DNA from: Clostridium prolinivorans
Lineage (GTDB): Bacteria; Bacillota; Clostridia; Clostridiales; Clostridiaceae
NCBI RefSeq assembly: GCF_004011155.1
Contig: NZ_RJWG01000001.1
Location: forward strand, 249,189-313,188
Direction of reading: 5' to 3'
Length of the DNA stretch: 64,000 bases
Shown here: positions 35,172 to 43,973 of the stretch, in pieces
Position numbering within the stretch: the stretch's first letter is position 1
Layout: each line of letters opens with the position of its first letter
The notes under the pieces: model-generated
What the model was told of the DNA's origin: nothing
The model's database searches: none
What the model saw: only the letters and a program-made list of their open reading frames with translations
Translations under genes and position numbers: made by a program

Positions 35172-35186
35172 AATGAAGGTGATAAT

Positions 35187-37022
35187 TTGAAGAGGATAAA
35201 TATACTAGACTTAAATACATCTAATAAAATTGCAGCAGGTGAAGTAGTAGAAAGGCCTTATTCTGTAGTTAAAGAATTAATAGAAAATAGTTTAGATGCT
35301 AATGCTAAAAATATAATTATAGAAATATTTGACGGAGGGCAAAAAACTATAAAAATTACCGACGATGGAGAAGGAATCCATCCTGAAGATATAGAAAAAG
35401 TATTTTTACCACATGCTACAAGTAAAATAGCGTATGTAGATGACTTATTTAATTTAAACACCTTTGGATTTAGAGGAGAAGCTTTAGCTAGCATCGCAGC
35501 AGTTTCAAATGTAATATTTAGAAGCAGGACTTATAATTTTGAATATGGCAGAGAAATATCTATTTCTGGAGGTCACAAAAATTATATTAAAGATGTAGGA
35601 TCAAATATTGGAACCTATGTAGAGGTTAATGATTTATTTTTCAATGTTCCTGCTAGATTAAAATTTTTAAAATCTCCTCAAAGAGAAGCTGCTCTTATAA
35701 CAGATATAGTAGAAAGACTTGCTATGATTAATCCTAATATATCTTTTAAATTATACAATAATAATAATAAAGTTTTTTTTACTTTTCCCACCGAAAATTT
35801 AATAGATACAATTAGGATTATATATGGTAAAAATGTAGCTAATAATATTACTTATTTTGAAAAACATTCTGATATAGCTTCCATTTATGGATATATAGGT
35901 AATGCCGAAATCAGTAGAGGAAGTAGATTAAATCAAAGTATTTACGTAAATAAGCGATATGTAAAAAATAAATTAATAACAACTGCTGTAGAAAATGCTT
36001 TTAAATCATTTTTAACTATAAATAAGTTTCCTTTTTTTATTGTATTTATAGAGATATTCCCAGAATTTATTGATGTAAATGTACATCCTACAAAATCTGA
36101 AATTAAATTTAAAGATGATCGTTTTATATATAAGTTTGTATTTGATGCTGTTCATGAATCTATACGAAATAATTTTAAAAAAACATTTAATTTTCATATA
36201 ATAGAAGATGATACTACTAATGCATTAAATAATAATTATATTTATGAAGAAACTTCTAATTCATTTTCTTCTGTACAAATTCCAATAGACTTTAAACAGG
36301 ATAATTTATTAAATAATATATATAATGAAAGTTCAAATAATGATTATATTTATGGAGAAAAGCTCCCTTTTGATAATGATAGAATTAAAATTAAAGAAGA
36401 TACAAATAAAGAGGATGTAAATGATATAAATGATAAAGCAAAATTTCCTCCTCTTACAGTAATTGGCCAGTTTAATAATACCTATATACTTGCACAATAT
36501 AAAGATGAACTTTATATTATTGATCAGCATGCTGCTCATGAAAAAATTAATTTTGAAAAATATATAAAAGATTTAAAAAACAAAAAAGTAGCTGCTCAAA
36601 TATTGATACCTTCAGAAATAATTGAATTAACTCCTCAAGACTTTATTATATATCTTGAAAATAAAGAAATATTTAAAAATGCAGGATTTAATATTGAAAT
36701 TTTTGGAGAAAATACTATAAGTATAAGAGAAGTACCTATAATATTAGGAGACATTGAAGTTAAAAATTTATTTCTTCAAATAATCGATAATATCAAATCT
36801 TCAGCAAGTATACAAACAGAAGATATTAAATATGATAAAATTGCTAAATTGTCTTGTAAAGCCTCTATAAAAGCAAATAATAAGTTATCTAATATAGAAA
36901 TGCAAGCTTTAATTGATGAGTTAAGATTTATACAAGATCCTTTTACTTGTCCACATGGTAGACCTACAATTATTAAAATAACTTTAAATGAGCTTGAAAA
37001 ACGATTTAAAAGAATACAATAA
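35187..37022 (+). CDS. mutL: DNA mismatch repair endonuclease MutL
   Basis: 611 residues. The GHKL ATPase domain shows [18 protein letters not shown] (part), [11 protein letters not shown] and [14 protein letters not shown] Ser/Asn-rich linker of about 90 residues leads to the C-terminal domain. That has the endonuclease motif [12 protein letters not shown] (from D446), [12 protein letters not shown] and CPHGRPT (from C588), so this is the nicking type of MutL found in organisms without MutH. The start is TTG at 35187 with SD GAAGGTGAT. Confidence 0.96.
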   Translation: MKRINILDLNTSNKIAAGEVVERPYSVVKELIENSLDANAKNIIIEIFDGGQKTIKITDDGEGIHPEDIEKVFLPHATSKIAYVDDLFNLNTFGFRGEALASIAAVSNVIFRSRTYNFEYGREISISGGHKNYIKDVGSNIGTYVEVNDLFFNVPARLKFLKSPQREAALITDIVERLAMINPNISFKLYNNNNKVFFTFPTENLIDTIRIIYGKNVANNITYFEKHSDIASIYGYIGNAEISRGSRLNQSIYVNKRYVKNKLITTAVENAFKSFLTINKFPFFIVFIEIFPEFIDVNVHPTKSEIKFKDDRFIYKFVFDAVHESIRNNFKKTFNFHIIEDDTTNALNNNYIYEETSNSFSSVQIPIDFKQDNLLNNIYNESSNNDYIYGEKLPFDNDRIKIKEDTNKEDVNDINDKAKFPPLTVIGQFNNTYILAQYKDELYIIDQHAAHEKINFEKYIKDLKNKKVAAQILIPSEIIELTPQDFIIYLENKEIFKNAGFNIEIFGENTISIREVPIILGDIEVKNLFLQIIDNIKSSASIQTEDIKYDKIAKLSCKASIKANNKLSNIEMQALIDELRFIQDPFTCPHGRPTIIKITLNELEKRFKRIQ

Positions 37023-37051
37023 ATAAATCACTAGAAAGGAGAGAATACAAT

Positions 37052-37996
37052 GTGAAAGATTTACTAATAATTGCTGGGCCTACAGCTGTAGGTAAAACTT
37101 CTATATCTATTGAATTAGCTAAAAATTTAAATGGTGAAATAGTTTCAGCTGATTCTATGCAAATATATAGGTATATGGATATAGGTTCGGCTAAAATAAA
37201 AAAAGAAGAAATGCAAGGAATTCCTCATCATTTAATTGATATTATAGATCCTGATGATACTTTTAGTGTAGCACAATATAAAGAAAAAGCTACATCTGTA
37301 ATTAATGATATTTTATTAAGAAATAAATTACCTATAGTTGTAGGGGGAACTGGATTATATATAAATTCACTTATATGTAATTTAAATTTTGCAAATACAA
37401 GCAAAGATGATGATTATCGAAAATATTTAGAAAAACTGGCCAAAGAAAAAGGTAATGAATATGTACATGGAATGCTTCGTGATATTGATATTGAATCTTT
37501 TAATAAATTATATCCTAATGATTTAAAAAGAGTCATTCGAGCTTTAGAAGTATTTAAAGTTACTGGTAAAAAAATAAGTGAATTTAATAATGAAGAAAAT
37601 TTATATGATATTCCTTATAAAATTTATTATTTTGTGCTTAACCTAAATAGAGAAAAATTATATGAAATAATAAATAAAAGAGTAGATGAAATGATAAAAA
37701 ATGGTTTAATTGAAGAGGTAATTAAACTTAAAAAACTTGGATATACTTCCAATATGCAGTCCATGCAAGGAATAGGATACAAAGAAATACTTTCTTATCT
37801 TGATGGAGAAATCAGCCTTGAAGAAGCTATTGATAAAATAAAACAAGGTAGTAGAAATTATGCTAAAAGGCAGTTAACTTGGTTTAAAAAAGATAAAAGA
37901 GCTATATGGATTAATAAAGATTCTTTTGCTAATGATAATGAAATAATAGAATTTATAATAAAGAAAGTTAATTTATTAAAAAATAATAAAAATTAA
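37052..37996 (+). CDS. miaA: tRNA dimethylallyltransferase
   Basis: 314 residues. P-loop GPTAVGKTS (about 9-17), [27 protein letters not shown] and [12 protein letters not shown] are the family motifs, and the C-terminal region has [13 protein letters not shown] and [14 protein letters not shown]. It transfers dimethylallyl from DMAPP (the isoprenoid pathway started by dxs) to A37 of tRNAs. The start is GTG at 37052 with SD GAAAGGAGAG. An overlapping ATG at 37050 runs into a stop. MiaB acts on its product. Confidence 0.95.
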   Translation: MKDLLIIAGPTAVGKTSISIELAKNLNGEIVSADSMQIYRYMDIGSAKIKKEEMQGIPHHLIDIIDPDDTFSVAQYKEKATSVINDILLRNKLPIVVGGTGLYINSLICNLNFANTSKDDDYRKYLEKLAKEKGNEYVHGMLRDIDIESFNKLYPNDLKRVIRALEVFKVTGKKISEFNNEENLYDIPYKIYYFVLNLNREKLYEIINKRVDEMIKNGLIEEVIKLKKLGYTSNMQSMQGIGYKEILSYLDGEISLEEAIDKIKQGSRNYAKRQLTWFKKDKRAIWINKDSFANDNEIIEFIIKKVNLLKNNKN

Positions 37997-38059
37997 AAGG
38001 ATTTTTATTATATATAGAGAATATCTATTTATCTAAATTTTTACATGGAGGGGATTTTA

Positions 38060-38305
38060 ATGAACAAAACAACGAATAATTTACAAGATATTTTTTTAAA
38101 TGGTGCAAGAAAAGCTAAAATACCTGTAACCATATATTTGACTAATGGTTTTCAAATAAAAGGAAATGTTAAAGGATTTGACAGTTTCACAGTTGTTTTG
38201 GACTGTGATGGTAAACAAATGCTTATATATAAACATGCAATCTCTACGATAACTCCTTTAAAACCAATTTTATTTAATAATCAATCTACAGAAGAAAATA
38301 TGTAA
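38060..38305 (+). CDS. hfq: RNA chaperone Hfq
   Basis: 81 residues from the ATG at 38060. An upstream ATG at 38045 is within and before the SD GGAGGGG, so it is rejected. The Sm1 motif ([26 protein letters not shown], in part) and Sm2 motif [10 protein letters not shown] are present. It forms a hexameric ring that binds sRNA and mRNA. The order miaA-hfq is the common bacterial one. A terminator follows. Confidence 0.95.
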   Translation: MNKTTNNLQDIFLNGARKAKIPVTIYLTNGFQIKGNVKGFDSFTVVLDCDGKQMLIYKHAISTITPLKPILFNNQSTEENM

Positions 38306-38331
38306 TATAAAATTTTTAAATTTTAAAAAAG

Positions 38332-38360
38332 ATAGGTAATTAATTTGCCTATTTTTTTTT
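38332..38360 (+). terminator. Terminator after hfq
   Basis: Stem ATAGGTAA (38332-38339) / TTTGCCTAT (38344-38352), with a T-G wobble, 4-5 nt loop, directly followed by TTTTTTTT. Confidence 0.8.
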
Positions 38361-38408
38361 TACATGTTAATATAATTAAGTTAATATATTTTTGAGGAGG
38401 ATTTATAT

Positions 38409-39695
38409 ATGCTAGATAGTACAATATCTTTTTTAAAAAATAAGTACAATATTAATGATAAAGTGTTTGATTTATGCAATCAAGCATTAATAGATATTAA
38501 AAATGAATTTGAATATTATGATAATATAAAAGAATATAATCAAATTAAAGTACTTAATGCATTTCAAGAAGAAAGAATAAGTGACTCACATTTTACTAAT
38601 TCAAGTGGTTATGGTTATGGAGATATAGGTAGAGATGCTTTAGATAAAGTGTATGCAAAAGTTTTTAATTGTGAAAGTGCTATAGTAAGACCTCATTTTG
38701 TTAATGGAACTCATGCTATTGGTGCTGCATTATTTGGTAATTTAAGACCTAATGACACTATGCTTTCAGTATGTGGTACACCATATGATACTTTGCATAA
38801 TATTATTGGATTAGGGGATAATAAAAATTTAGGTTCATTAAAGGAATATGGTATTAAATATAAACAATTAGATTTAAATCAAGATGGAAAAATAGATTTA
38901 AATCTAGTTAAAGATACTATTTTAAAAGATAAAAGTATTAAACTTATCCATATTCAGCGTTCAACTGGTTATGGCTGGAGAAAATCTTTATTAATTTCTG
39001 ACATAAAAGAAGTAATTAATATTGTTAAATCAATTAATCCTAATATAATATGTTTTGTAGATAATTGCTATGGAGAATTTATAGATAAATTAGAACCTAC
39101 TGAAGTAGGCGCAGATTTAATTGCAGGATCACTTATAAAAAATATAGGAGGAGGTATAGCACCTACAGGTGGATATATTGCAGGCAAGAAAAAATACGTT
39201 GATCAAGCTGCTTATAGATTAACTGTACCTGGAATCGGAGGAGAATGTGGTTCAACATTTGGAATTATGAGACTTTTATATCAAGGTTTATTTTTTGCTC
39301 CACATGTATCTATAGAAGCACTTAAGGGAGCTATATTTTGTTCAAGAATAATGGAACTTGCAGGATTTGAAGTTCTCCCTAAATATTCTGATAAAAGAAG
39401 TGATATTATTCAAGCTATAAAATTCAATAATAAAGATATGTTAATTAATTTTTGCAAAGGCATACAAGCTGGTTCACCAATTGATTCATTTGTAGAATGT
39501 GAACCATGGGACATGCCTGGATATGAAGATCAAGTTATTATGGCTGCAGGTGCTTTTATACAAGGATCTTCTATAGAATTATCTGCAGATGCACCTATTA
39601 GAGAGCCATATATTGCGTACCTTCAAGGAGGACTTACATTTGAACATGCAAAAATCGGTATATTAATTGCTTTGTCTAAAATATTAACATACTAA
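38409..39695 (+). CDS. Methionine gamma-lyase family protein (aluminium-resistance-type)
   Basis: 428 residues. It is a PLP-dependent fold type I protein of the YnbB/aluminium resistance group: RPHFVNGTHAIGAALFGNLRPND (part), SVCGTPYDTLHNIIGL, ICFVDNCYGEFID, AGSLIKNIGGGIAPTGGYIAGK with the presumed PLP lysine, and RLTVPGIGGECGSTFG. The family is universal in clostridia beside hfq, and its true substrate is not established as far as I know. SD GAGGAGG before the ATG. Confidence 0.88.
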   Translation: MLDSTISFLKNKYNINDKVFDLCNQALIDIKNEFEYYDNIKEYNQIKVLNAFQEERISDSHFTNSSGYGYGDIGRDALDKVYAKVFNCESAIVRPHFVNGTHAIGAALFGNLRPNDTMLSVCGTPYDTLHNIIGLGDNKNLGSLKEYGIKYKQLDLNQDGKIDLNLVKDTILKDKSIKLIHIQRSTGYGWRKSLLISDIKEVINIVKSINPNIICFVDNCYGEFIDKLEPTEVGADLIAGSLIKNIGGGIAPTGGYIAGKKKYVDQAAYRLTVPGIGGECGSTFGIMRLLYQGLFFAPHVSIEALKGAIFCSRIMELAGFEVLPKYSDKRSDIIQAIKFNNKDMLINFCKGIQAGSPIDSFVECEPWDMPGYEDQVIMAAGAFIQGSSIELSADAPIREPYIAYLQGGLTFEHAKIGILIALSKILTY

Positions 39696-39735
39696 AAAAT
39701 AAGGTTTATAATTAAACCTTATTTTTTAGTATGTT
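39686..39735. terminator. Shared terminator of converging genes, overlapping both stop codons
   Basis: Perfect 23-bp arms 39686-39708 and 39713-39735 (inner ACTAAAAAATAAGGTTTA / TAAACCTTATTTTTTAGT), 4-nt loop. It contains the last codons of both the lyase-like gene and lexA and gives a U-run in each direction. Confidence 0.9.
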
Positions 39736-40334
39736 CTATAAATTCCTGCTAATTTACCGAGTATTTTGCAATTATCTACAATTATAGGACTCATATAATT
39801 ATTTTCTGGCTGTAATCTTATATAGTTTTTTTCTTTAAAAAATCTTTTTAATGTAGCTTCATTATCAATAAGAGCTACTACAATTTCTCCATTTTCAGCT
39901 ACGTTTGTTTTTTCTATTATGGCTAAATCTCCATCAAATATCCCGGCATTTATCATGCTATCACCTGATACGTGTAAAATAAAAAGTTCTTTATTGCTTT
40001 TTATATAATTTAAAGAAATAGAAAAAATATCTTCAATATTTTCAACAGCTAAAATTGGTTGACCTGCGGTAACTTTCCCAATTACAGGAATATCTATCAA
40101 CTCATTTTTAGTTACATTATCTTTCAATAATTCAATTGCTCTAGGTTTGGTAGGGTTTCTTTTTATAAGGCCTTTTTTTTCTAATCGTTCTAGATGACCA
40201 TGAACAGTAGAGGTTGATTTTAATCCTACAGCATTACAAATTTCTCTAACAGAAGGAGGATATCCTTTATCTATTATATATTTTTTAATAAAATCGTATA
40301 TTTCTTTTTGCTTATTACCGCTAACTTCCATCAC
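39726..40334 (-). CDS. lexA: SOS repressor LexA
   Basis: 202 residues. The N-terminal winged helix (about 1-68) has [24 protein letters not shown] (part). The autocleavage site is A90-G91 (VTAGQP). The Ser-Lys dyad is S126 in HVSGDSMI and K163 in NEATLKRF. RecA filaments trigger self-cleavage and release of SOS genes. Taken start is GTG at 40334, 7 nt after SD GAGGTG. The ATG one codon later is an alternative. A LexA box overlaps its promoter -35, indicating autorepression. Confidence 0.96.
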   Translation of the reverse strand: MMEVSGNKQKEIYDFIKKYIIDKGYPPSVREICNAVGLKSTSTVHGHLERLEKKGLIKRNPTKPRAIELLKDNVTKNELIDIPVIGKVTAGQPILAVENIEDIFSISLNYIKSNKELFILHVSGDSMINAGIFDGDLAIIEKTNVAENGEIVVALIDNEATLKRFFKEKNYIRLQPENNYMSPIIVDNCKILGKLAGIYRTY

Positions 40335-40362
40335 TATGAATCACCTCTCAATTAATATAAAA

Positions 40363-40391
40363 ATTATAGCATAATATTTTATTAATATCAA
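40363..40391 (-). promoter_or_regulatory. lexA promoter
   Basis: Minus strand: TTGATA (40391-40386), 17-nt spacer, TATAAT (40368-40363). The -10 is preceded by ATGC. The -35 overlaps the LexA box at 40390-40401. Confidence 0.75.
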
Positions 40392-40401
40392 ACTAGTGTT
40401 C
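40390..40401. promoter_or_regulatory. LexA box at lexA promoter
   Basis: Plus-strand AAACTAGTGTTC, i.e. GAAC-ACTA-GTTT on the minus strand. It matches the Gram-positive SOS box GAACnnnnGTTC at all but one position and sits on the lexA -35. Confidence 0.7.
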
Positions 40402-40461
40402 TGGGGCAGGGATACATTATACAAATATAAAAAAGTTGATAAGATAGAAGATATTAGTAGG

Positions 40462-40490
40462 TTGATTTTAATTACTTGATTTGATATAAT
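40462..40490 (+). promoter_or_regulatory. SigA-type promoter for Cys-rich protein gene
   Basis: TTGATT (40462-40467), 17-nt spacer, TATAAT (40485-40490), 34 nt before the start codon. It is divergent from lexA and about 60 nt from the LexA box. Confidence 0.7.
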
Positions 40491-40523
40491 TGCTTATACA
40501 AAATAATAGGAGGTGAATTTATA

Positions 40524-40880
40524 ATGAAAAAATGCATTTTTAACAAAAGTAAACTTTGCAATAATTGTGGAGATTGTTATGTATGCGATTTAAATTCAGA
40601 TAAAAAATGTAATAATTGTGGTAAATGTATTGAACTTGAAGGATATGATCTTAAAGCTATAAAAATTGATGAAATATTTTATGATAATAAAGAACTTTCC
40701 CAATATGAGGAAATGAATAAATTACATGATGAAGCAAATAAAATTTTAAATGAAGATAACGAATTATGGGACTATATTGATGATATTAAAGAAATTAAAT
40801 CATTAATAGAAGAAGATAAGCTTCAATTATATGAAGAATTCCCTGGATTAATAAATATAAGCAAAAAAAATAATGAGTAA
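40524..40880 (+). CDS. Small protein with N-terminal Cys cluster, unknown function
   Basis: 118 residues. The first 37 hold nine cysteines: C4, C12, C15, C18, C21, C29, C32 and C35 belong to repeats of the type CNNCGxC, e.g. LCNNCGDCYVCD and KCNNCGKCIE. This looks like a zinc-ribbon or Fe-S site. The rest (about 40-118) is acidic and helical, with no membrane segment. I do not recognise a named family. SD AGGAGGTG before the ATG and a good promoter support a real gene. It is the only plus-strand gene right of 39.7 kb and lies between lexA and the tyrosine recombinase. Confidence 0.85.
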   Translation: MKKCIFNKSKLCNNCGDCYVCDLNSDKKCNNCGKCIELEGYDLKAIKIDEIFYDNKELSQYEEMNKLHDEANKILNEDNELWDYIDDIKEIKSLIEEDKLQLYEEFPGLINISKKNNE

Positions 40881-40897
40881 TTAATTCATATTTTTAA

Positions 40898-41899
40898 TTA
40901 CTCATTTAAAGGATTTGCTTTTATAGCATTTCTAAGTCTTTCTTCATCCACATGTGTATATATTTGAGTAGTAGATATATTTTCATGTCCTAATATTTGT
41001 TGAAGACTTCTTATATCTACATTAGCGTGTTTGTACATAAGTGTTGCTGCAGTATGTCTTAATTTATGAGGAGTGTATTTTTTTATATCTAGACCAGCAT
41101 TTAATAAGTGCTTTTTTAGCATAAGTTCTACTGCTCTTTTAGATATCCTTGTATATTTGTTACTTATAAAAAGTGCTTCTTTATCAATAATTTTATCCAA
41201 ATTTTTATTTCTAACAATGAGATAATTATTAATAGCAGTTAAACATGCTTGATTTAAATATACAGTTCTTTGCTTATTTCCTTTACCTATAACAGAAAGA
41301 ACATCATCTCTTATATCTGATATATTAATATTGCATAATTCAGAAATTCTTAAGCCACAATTTAAAAAAATTGTAATTATACAAAAATCTCTTTCTTTAT
41401 ATTTCCCATCAATAGAATTTAGTAATTTTTTGCTCTCTTCTAAATTAAGATATGCAGGATGTCTTTTGCTTATTTTAGGAGATTCTAGGTCTAAAGCAGG
41501 ATTTTCATTTATTATTTTAGCTTTATTTGTCAGATATTTAAAAAAAGACTTTAAGCTAGCAACTTTTCTAGATCTTGCGTAAGAACTATTATTCCTATAT
41601 TTTTCTACAAAAGATAAAAATGCATAAAGATCTGTTAATTTTATTTTATTCATAAAATCATCGTCAATATCATCAATAGGAATATTATTAAATTCAATAT
41701 TACTATCGGTAGGTATCATTTTTTTATATATTTTTAAAAATCTAAAAAATAAGACCAAATCAAATTTATATGCTTGTATTGTATTGGGAGATTTACCTTT
41801 TATAATTTCTAAATAATTAAGGAATCCTATCAAACAGGAAGGTAATTCGTTATGTATTATAATATCATCGATATTATGTTTATATTTCATATAATTCAT
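40898..41899 (-). CDS. XerC/XerD-like tyrosine recombinase
   Basis: 333 residues, slightly longer than typical XerC/D (about 300). The N-terminal SAM-like core-binding domain is at about 18-125. The catalytic domain has all residues of the family: R184 (CGLRISEL), K206 (GKGNKQR), H278 and R281 (TPHKLRHTAATLM), H305 (LGHENIST) and the nucleophile Y314 (QIYTHV). No phage or transposon context surrounds it. Candidate dif site 41987-42014 lies 87 bp upstream. It may be the chromosome-dimer resolvase of this organism. SD AAGGAAA, with a second ATG three codons in. Confidence 0.92.
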   Translation of the reverse strand: MNYMKYKHNIDDIIIHNELPSCLIGFLNYLEIIKGKSPNTIQAYKFDLVLFFRFLKIYKKMIPTDSNIEFNNIPIDDIDDDFMNKIKLTDLYAFLSFVEKYRNNSSYARSRKVASLKSFFKYLTNKAKIINENPALDLESPKISKRHPAYLNLEESKKLLNSIDGKYKERDFCIITIFLNCGLRISELCNINISDIRDDVLSVIGKGNKQRTVYLNQACLTAINNYLIVRNKNLDKIIDKEALFISNKYTRISKRAVELMLKKHLLNAGLDIKKYTPHKLRHTAATLMYKHANVDIRSLQQILGHENISTTQIYTHVDEERLRNAIKANPLNE

Positions 41900-41980
41900 T
41901 TTCCTTTCTTGTTTTATTTACTAATTATAATATATTTAATAATATACTATAATTAATTTTATCAATATGGGTTACTCCTG

Positions 41981-42020
41981 TCAACCACTTCGCGAAATGT
42001 ATATTTCGCGAAGTGGTTGA
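41981..42020. other. Perfect 40-nt palindrome, candidate dif (Xer recombination) site
   Basis: Arms TCAACCACTTCGCGAAAT (41981-41998) and its exact complement (42003-42020) around GTAT. The core divides into 11 + 6 + 11 bp: ACTTCGCGAAA (41987-41997), TGTATA (41998-42003) and TTTCGCGAAGT (42004-42014). That is the size of a dif site. The centre matches the Firmicutes dif centre (TRTATA) as I remember it, and the left arm keeps the initial ACTT and terminal AA. It is far richer in G+C than its surroundings. It has no U-tract in either direction, so it is a poor terminator. Alternative: operator of the recombinase gene. Confidence 0.55.
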
Positions 42021-42024
42021 TTTT

Positions 42025-42073
42025 AATGATAAGCATAAGACTTTTAAATAATTAAAGTTTTATGCTTATCATT
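42025..42073 (-). terminator. Hairpin after purB
   Basis: 18-bp stem with one G-T wobble, arms 42025-42042 (AATGATAAGCATAAGACT) and 42056-42073, 13-nt loop. It directly follows the purB stop on the minus strand. The tail is AAAATCAACC, so it lacks a strong U-run. Confidence 0.55.
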
Positions 42074-42079
42074 AATTAA

Positions 42080-43522
42080 TTACAATTCAATTTTAATATC
42101 AATCATATTCTCTTCTAAATTATTTTTTTCTAATATAGGTTTTACATATAAGTCTAAAAAATCAGTAACTTGTTGAGGAGCTCTTCCTGTAAATTTTTGA
42201 GGGTTGATAAAGCTTATTATTTCTTCTTTAGTCATATTAAAATCAGAATCTTTAGCTATTCTATCTATTAAGTCATTTTCTAGTCCAAATTCTTTTACTT
42301 GTTTTGCAGCTTCCATAGAATAACGTCTAATTTTTTCATGTAATTCTTGTCTATCTCCACCTCTTTTTACAGCTTCCATTAGTATATTTTCTGTAGCCAT
42401 AAATGGTAATTCGTTATTTATGTGGGATTGAATAACTTTTTCATATACTACCATGTTGCTAGCTATATTAATATATAAGTTTAAAACTCCATCTAATGCT
42501 AAAAACGCTTCTGATACTGCTATTCTTTTGTTAGCAGAATCATCAAGTGTTCTTTCAAGCCATTGAGTAGAAGCTGTTATTGCAGGATTAAGAGAATTAA
42601 TTATTATGTATCTACATAATGCGCCCATTCTTTCACTTCTCATAGGATTCCTTTTATAAGCCATTGCCGAAGAACCAATTTGATTTGTTTCGAACGGCTC
42701 TTCTATTTCTTTCATATTTTGAAGTATGCGCAAATCATTGGAAAATTTATATGCACTTTGAGATATTTCAGATAAAGTATTTAAAATTATAGAATCAACT
42801 TTTCTTGGATAAGTTTGACCAGTTACTGGAAAAGCTTGTTCAAATCCCATCTTCTTTGTGACAAGTTCATCTAATTTTTTTACTTTTTCTGTGTCCCCAT
42901 TAAATAGCTCCATAAAACTAGCTTGAGTTCCAGTAGTTCCCTTTACTCCTCTAAATTTAAGATTTTTAATAACAAAATCAAGATTTTCTAAATCCATTAG
43001 CAAATCTTGAATCCATAGTGTTGCTCTTTTACCTACTGTCGTTAATTGAGCTGGTTGAAGATGTGTAAACCCTAATGTAGGCAAATCTTTATATTTTAAT
43101 GCAAATTTTGAAAGATGTTGAATAACAGTAATAATTTTTTTTCTTATTATAAGCAAAGCTTCCTTCATAATAATTAAGTCAGTATTATCACCAACATAAC
43201 AACTTGTTGCACCTAAATGAATTATTCCTTTTGCCTTTGGACATTGAAGACCATAAGCATATACGTGGCTCATAACATCATGTCTTGTTATTTTTTCTCT
43301 ATCTTCTGCATCTTCATAATTTATATTATCAATATTTTCTTTCAATTCTTGTATCTGTTCATCTGTTATATTTAAACCTAATTCCTTTTCACTTTCTGCT
43401 AAAGCCACCCAAAGTTTTCTCCAAGTTTTAAACTTCATCTCATCAGAAAATAAAAAGCTCATTTCTTTTGAAGTGTATCTCTTAGTTAAGGGAGTTACAT
43501 ATGTATCTCTTGAGTAGTTCAT
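42080..43522 (-). CDS. purB: Adenylosuccinate lyase
   Basis: 480 residues. It belongs to the fumarase/aspartase superfamily. The signature loop is GSSAMAYKRNPMRSER, conserved segment 1 is HLGATSCYVGDNTD and segment 2 is TLGFTHLQPAQLTTVGKRA (in part). It cleaves SAICAR and adenylosuccinate to release fumarate in purine synthesis and the AMP branch. SD AAGGAGG. It stands alone, away from other pur genes, which is frequent in clostridia. Confidence 0.95.
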   Translation of the reverse strand: MNYSRDTYVTPLTKRYTSKEMSFLFSDEMKFKTWRKLWVALAESEKELGLNITDEQIQELKENIDNINYEDAEDREKITRHDVMSHVYAYGLQCPKAKGIIHLGATSCYVGDNTDLIIMKEALLIIRKKIITVIQHLSKFALKYKDLPTLGFTHLQPAQLTTVGKRATLWIQDLLMDLENLDFVIKNLKFRGVKGTTGTQASFMELFNGDTEKVKKLDELVTKKMGFEQAFPVTGQTYPRKVDSIILNTLSEISQSAYKFSNDLRILQNMKEIEEPFETNQIGSSAMAYKRNPMRSERMGALCRYIIINSLNPAITASTQWLERTLDDSANKRIAVSEAFLALDGVLNLYINIASNMVVYEKVIQSHINNELPFMATENILMEAVKRGGDRQELHEKIRRYSMEAAKQVKEFGLENDLIDRIAKDSDFNMTKEEIISFINPQKFTGRAPQQVTDFLDLYVKPILEKNNLEENMIDIKIEL

Positions 43523-43582
43523 GGGTATCCTCCTTAAAATAAGTATATTTTAAAATTAATGTAGATAAAAATAAAATGTAAA

Positions 43583-43611
43583 CAAAAAGGCTCACTTGTT
43601 TGAGCCTTTTG
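43583..43611 (-). terminator. Terminator after ptsH
   Basis: Stem built from AAAAGGCTCA (43585-43594) and TGAGCCTTTT (43601-43610), 6-nt loop. Read on the minus strand it is followed by TTGTTTACATTTT. It starts next to the HPr stop codon. Confidence 0.85.
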
Positions 43612-43612
43612 T

Positions 43613-43873
43613 CTATTCTTCTAAAGAATCAATTAATTTAACAATTTCTTCAACTGCTAGATTTTCATCATCTCCAGATGCTATAACTTTAACAGTTGAG
43701 TTTTTTGTAACTCCTAATGATAAAACTCCAATTAAGCTTTTTACATTAGCTTTTCTTCCATTAAATTCTATACTCACGTCTGATTTAAATGATGATGCTT
43801 TCTTTACTAATAAAGTTGCCGGTCTAGCATGCAGTCCTGTTGAATTTTTAACCAAAACTTCTTTAGTTACCAA
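43613..43873 (-). CDS. ptsH: Phosphocarrier protein HPr
   Basis: 86 residues from the TTG at 43873, which has SD GAGGTG 6 nt upstream. This start places the active His at position 15 (NSTGLHARPAT) and the regulatory Ser at 46 (NVKSLIGVLSLG), exactly as in Firmicute HPr. Longer in-frame starts lack an SD. HPr carries phosphate from enzyme I to EIIA proteins and, phosphorylated at Ser46, acts with CcpA in catabolite control. Enzyme I is not in the window. A glucose-type IIA is the upstream neighbour. Confidence 0.95.
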   Translation of the reverse strand: MVTKEVLVKNSTGLHARPATLLVKKASSFKSDVSIEFNGRKANVKSLIGVLSLGVTKNSTVKVIASGDDENLAVEEIVKLIDSLEE

Positions 43874-43935
43874 TTTTATCACCTCTAAACATTTATAATA
43901 GATTATCATCATTATTATATCATTATCTACATGTA

Positions 43936-43973
43936 GATTACAATGATAAAATTATTATTTTATCATTGTAATC
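43936..43973 (-). other. Perfect hairpin over the IIA stop codon
   Basis: 17-bp arms GATTACAATGATAAAAT (43936-43952) and complement 43957-43973 around TATT. It covers the last codons of the IIA gene. No U-tract follows on the minus strand, so it may stabilise or process a shared IIA-HPr transcript rather than terminate it. Confidence 0.55.

Noticed and set aside
41981-42020. Palindrome read as the purB terminator
   Set aside because: A separate hairpin (42025-42073) already follows purB, and no U-tract follows the palindrome on either strand.
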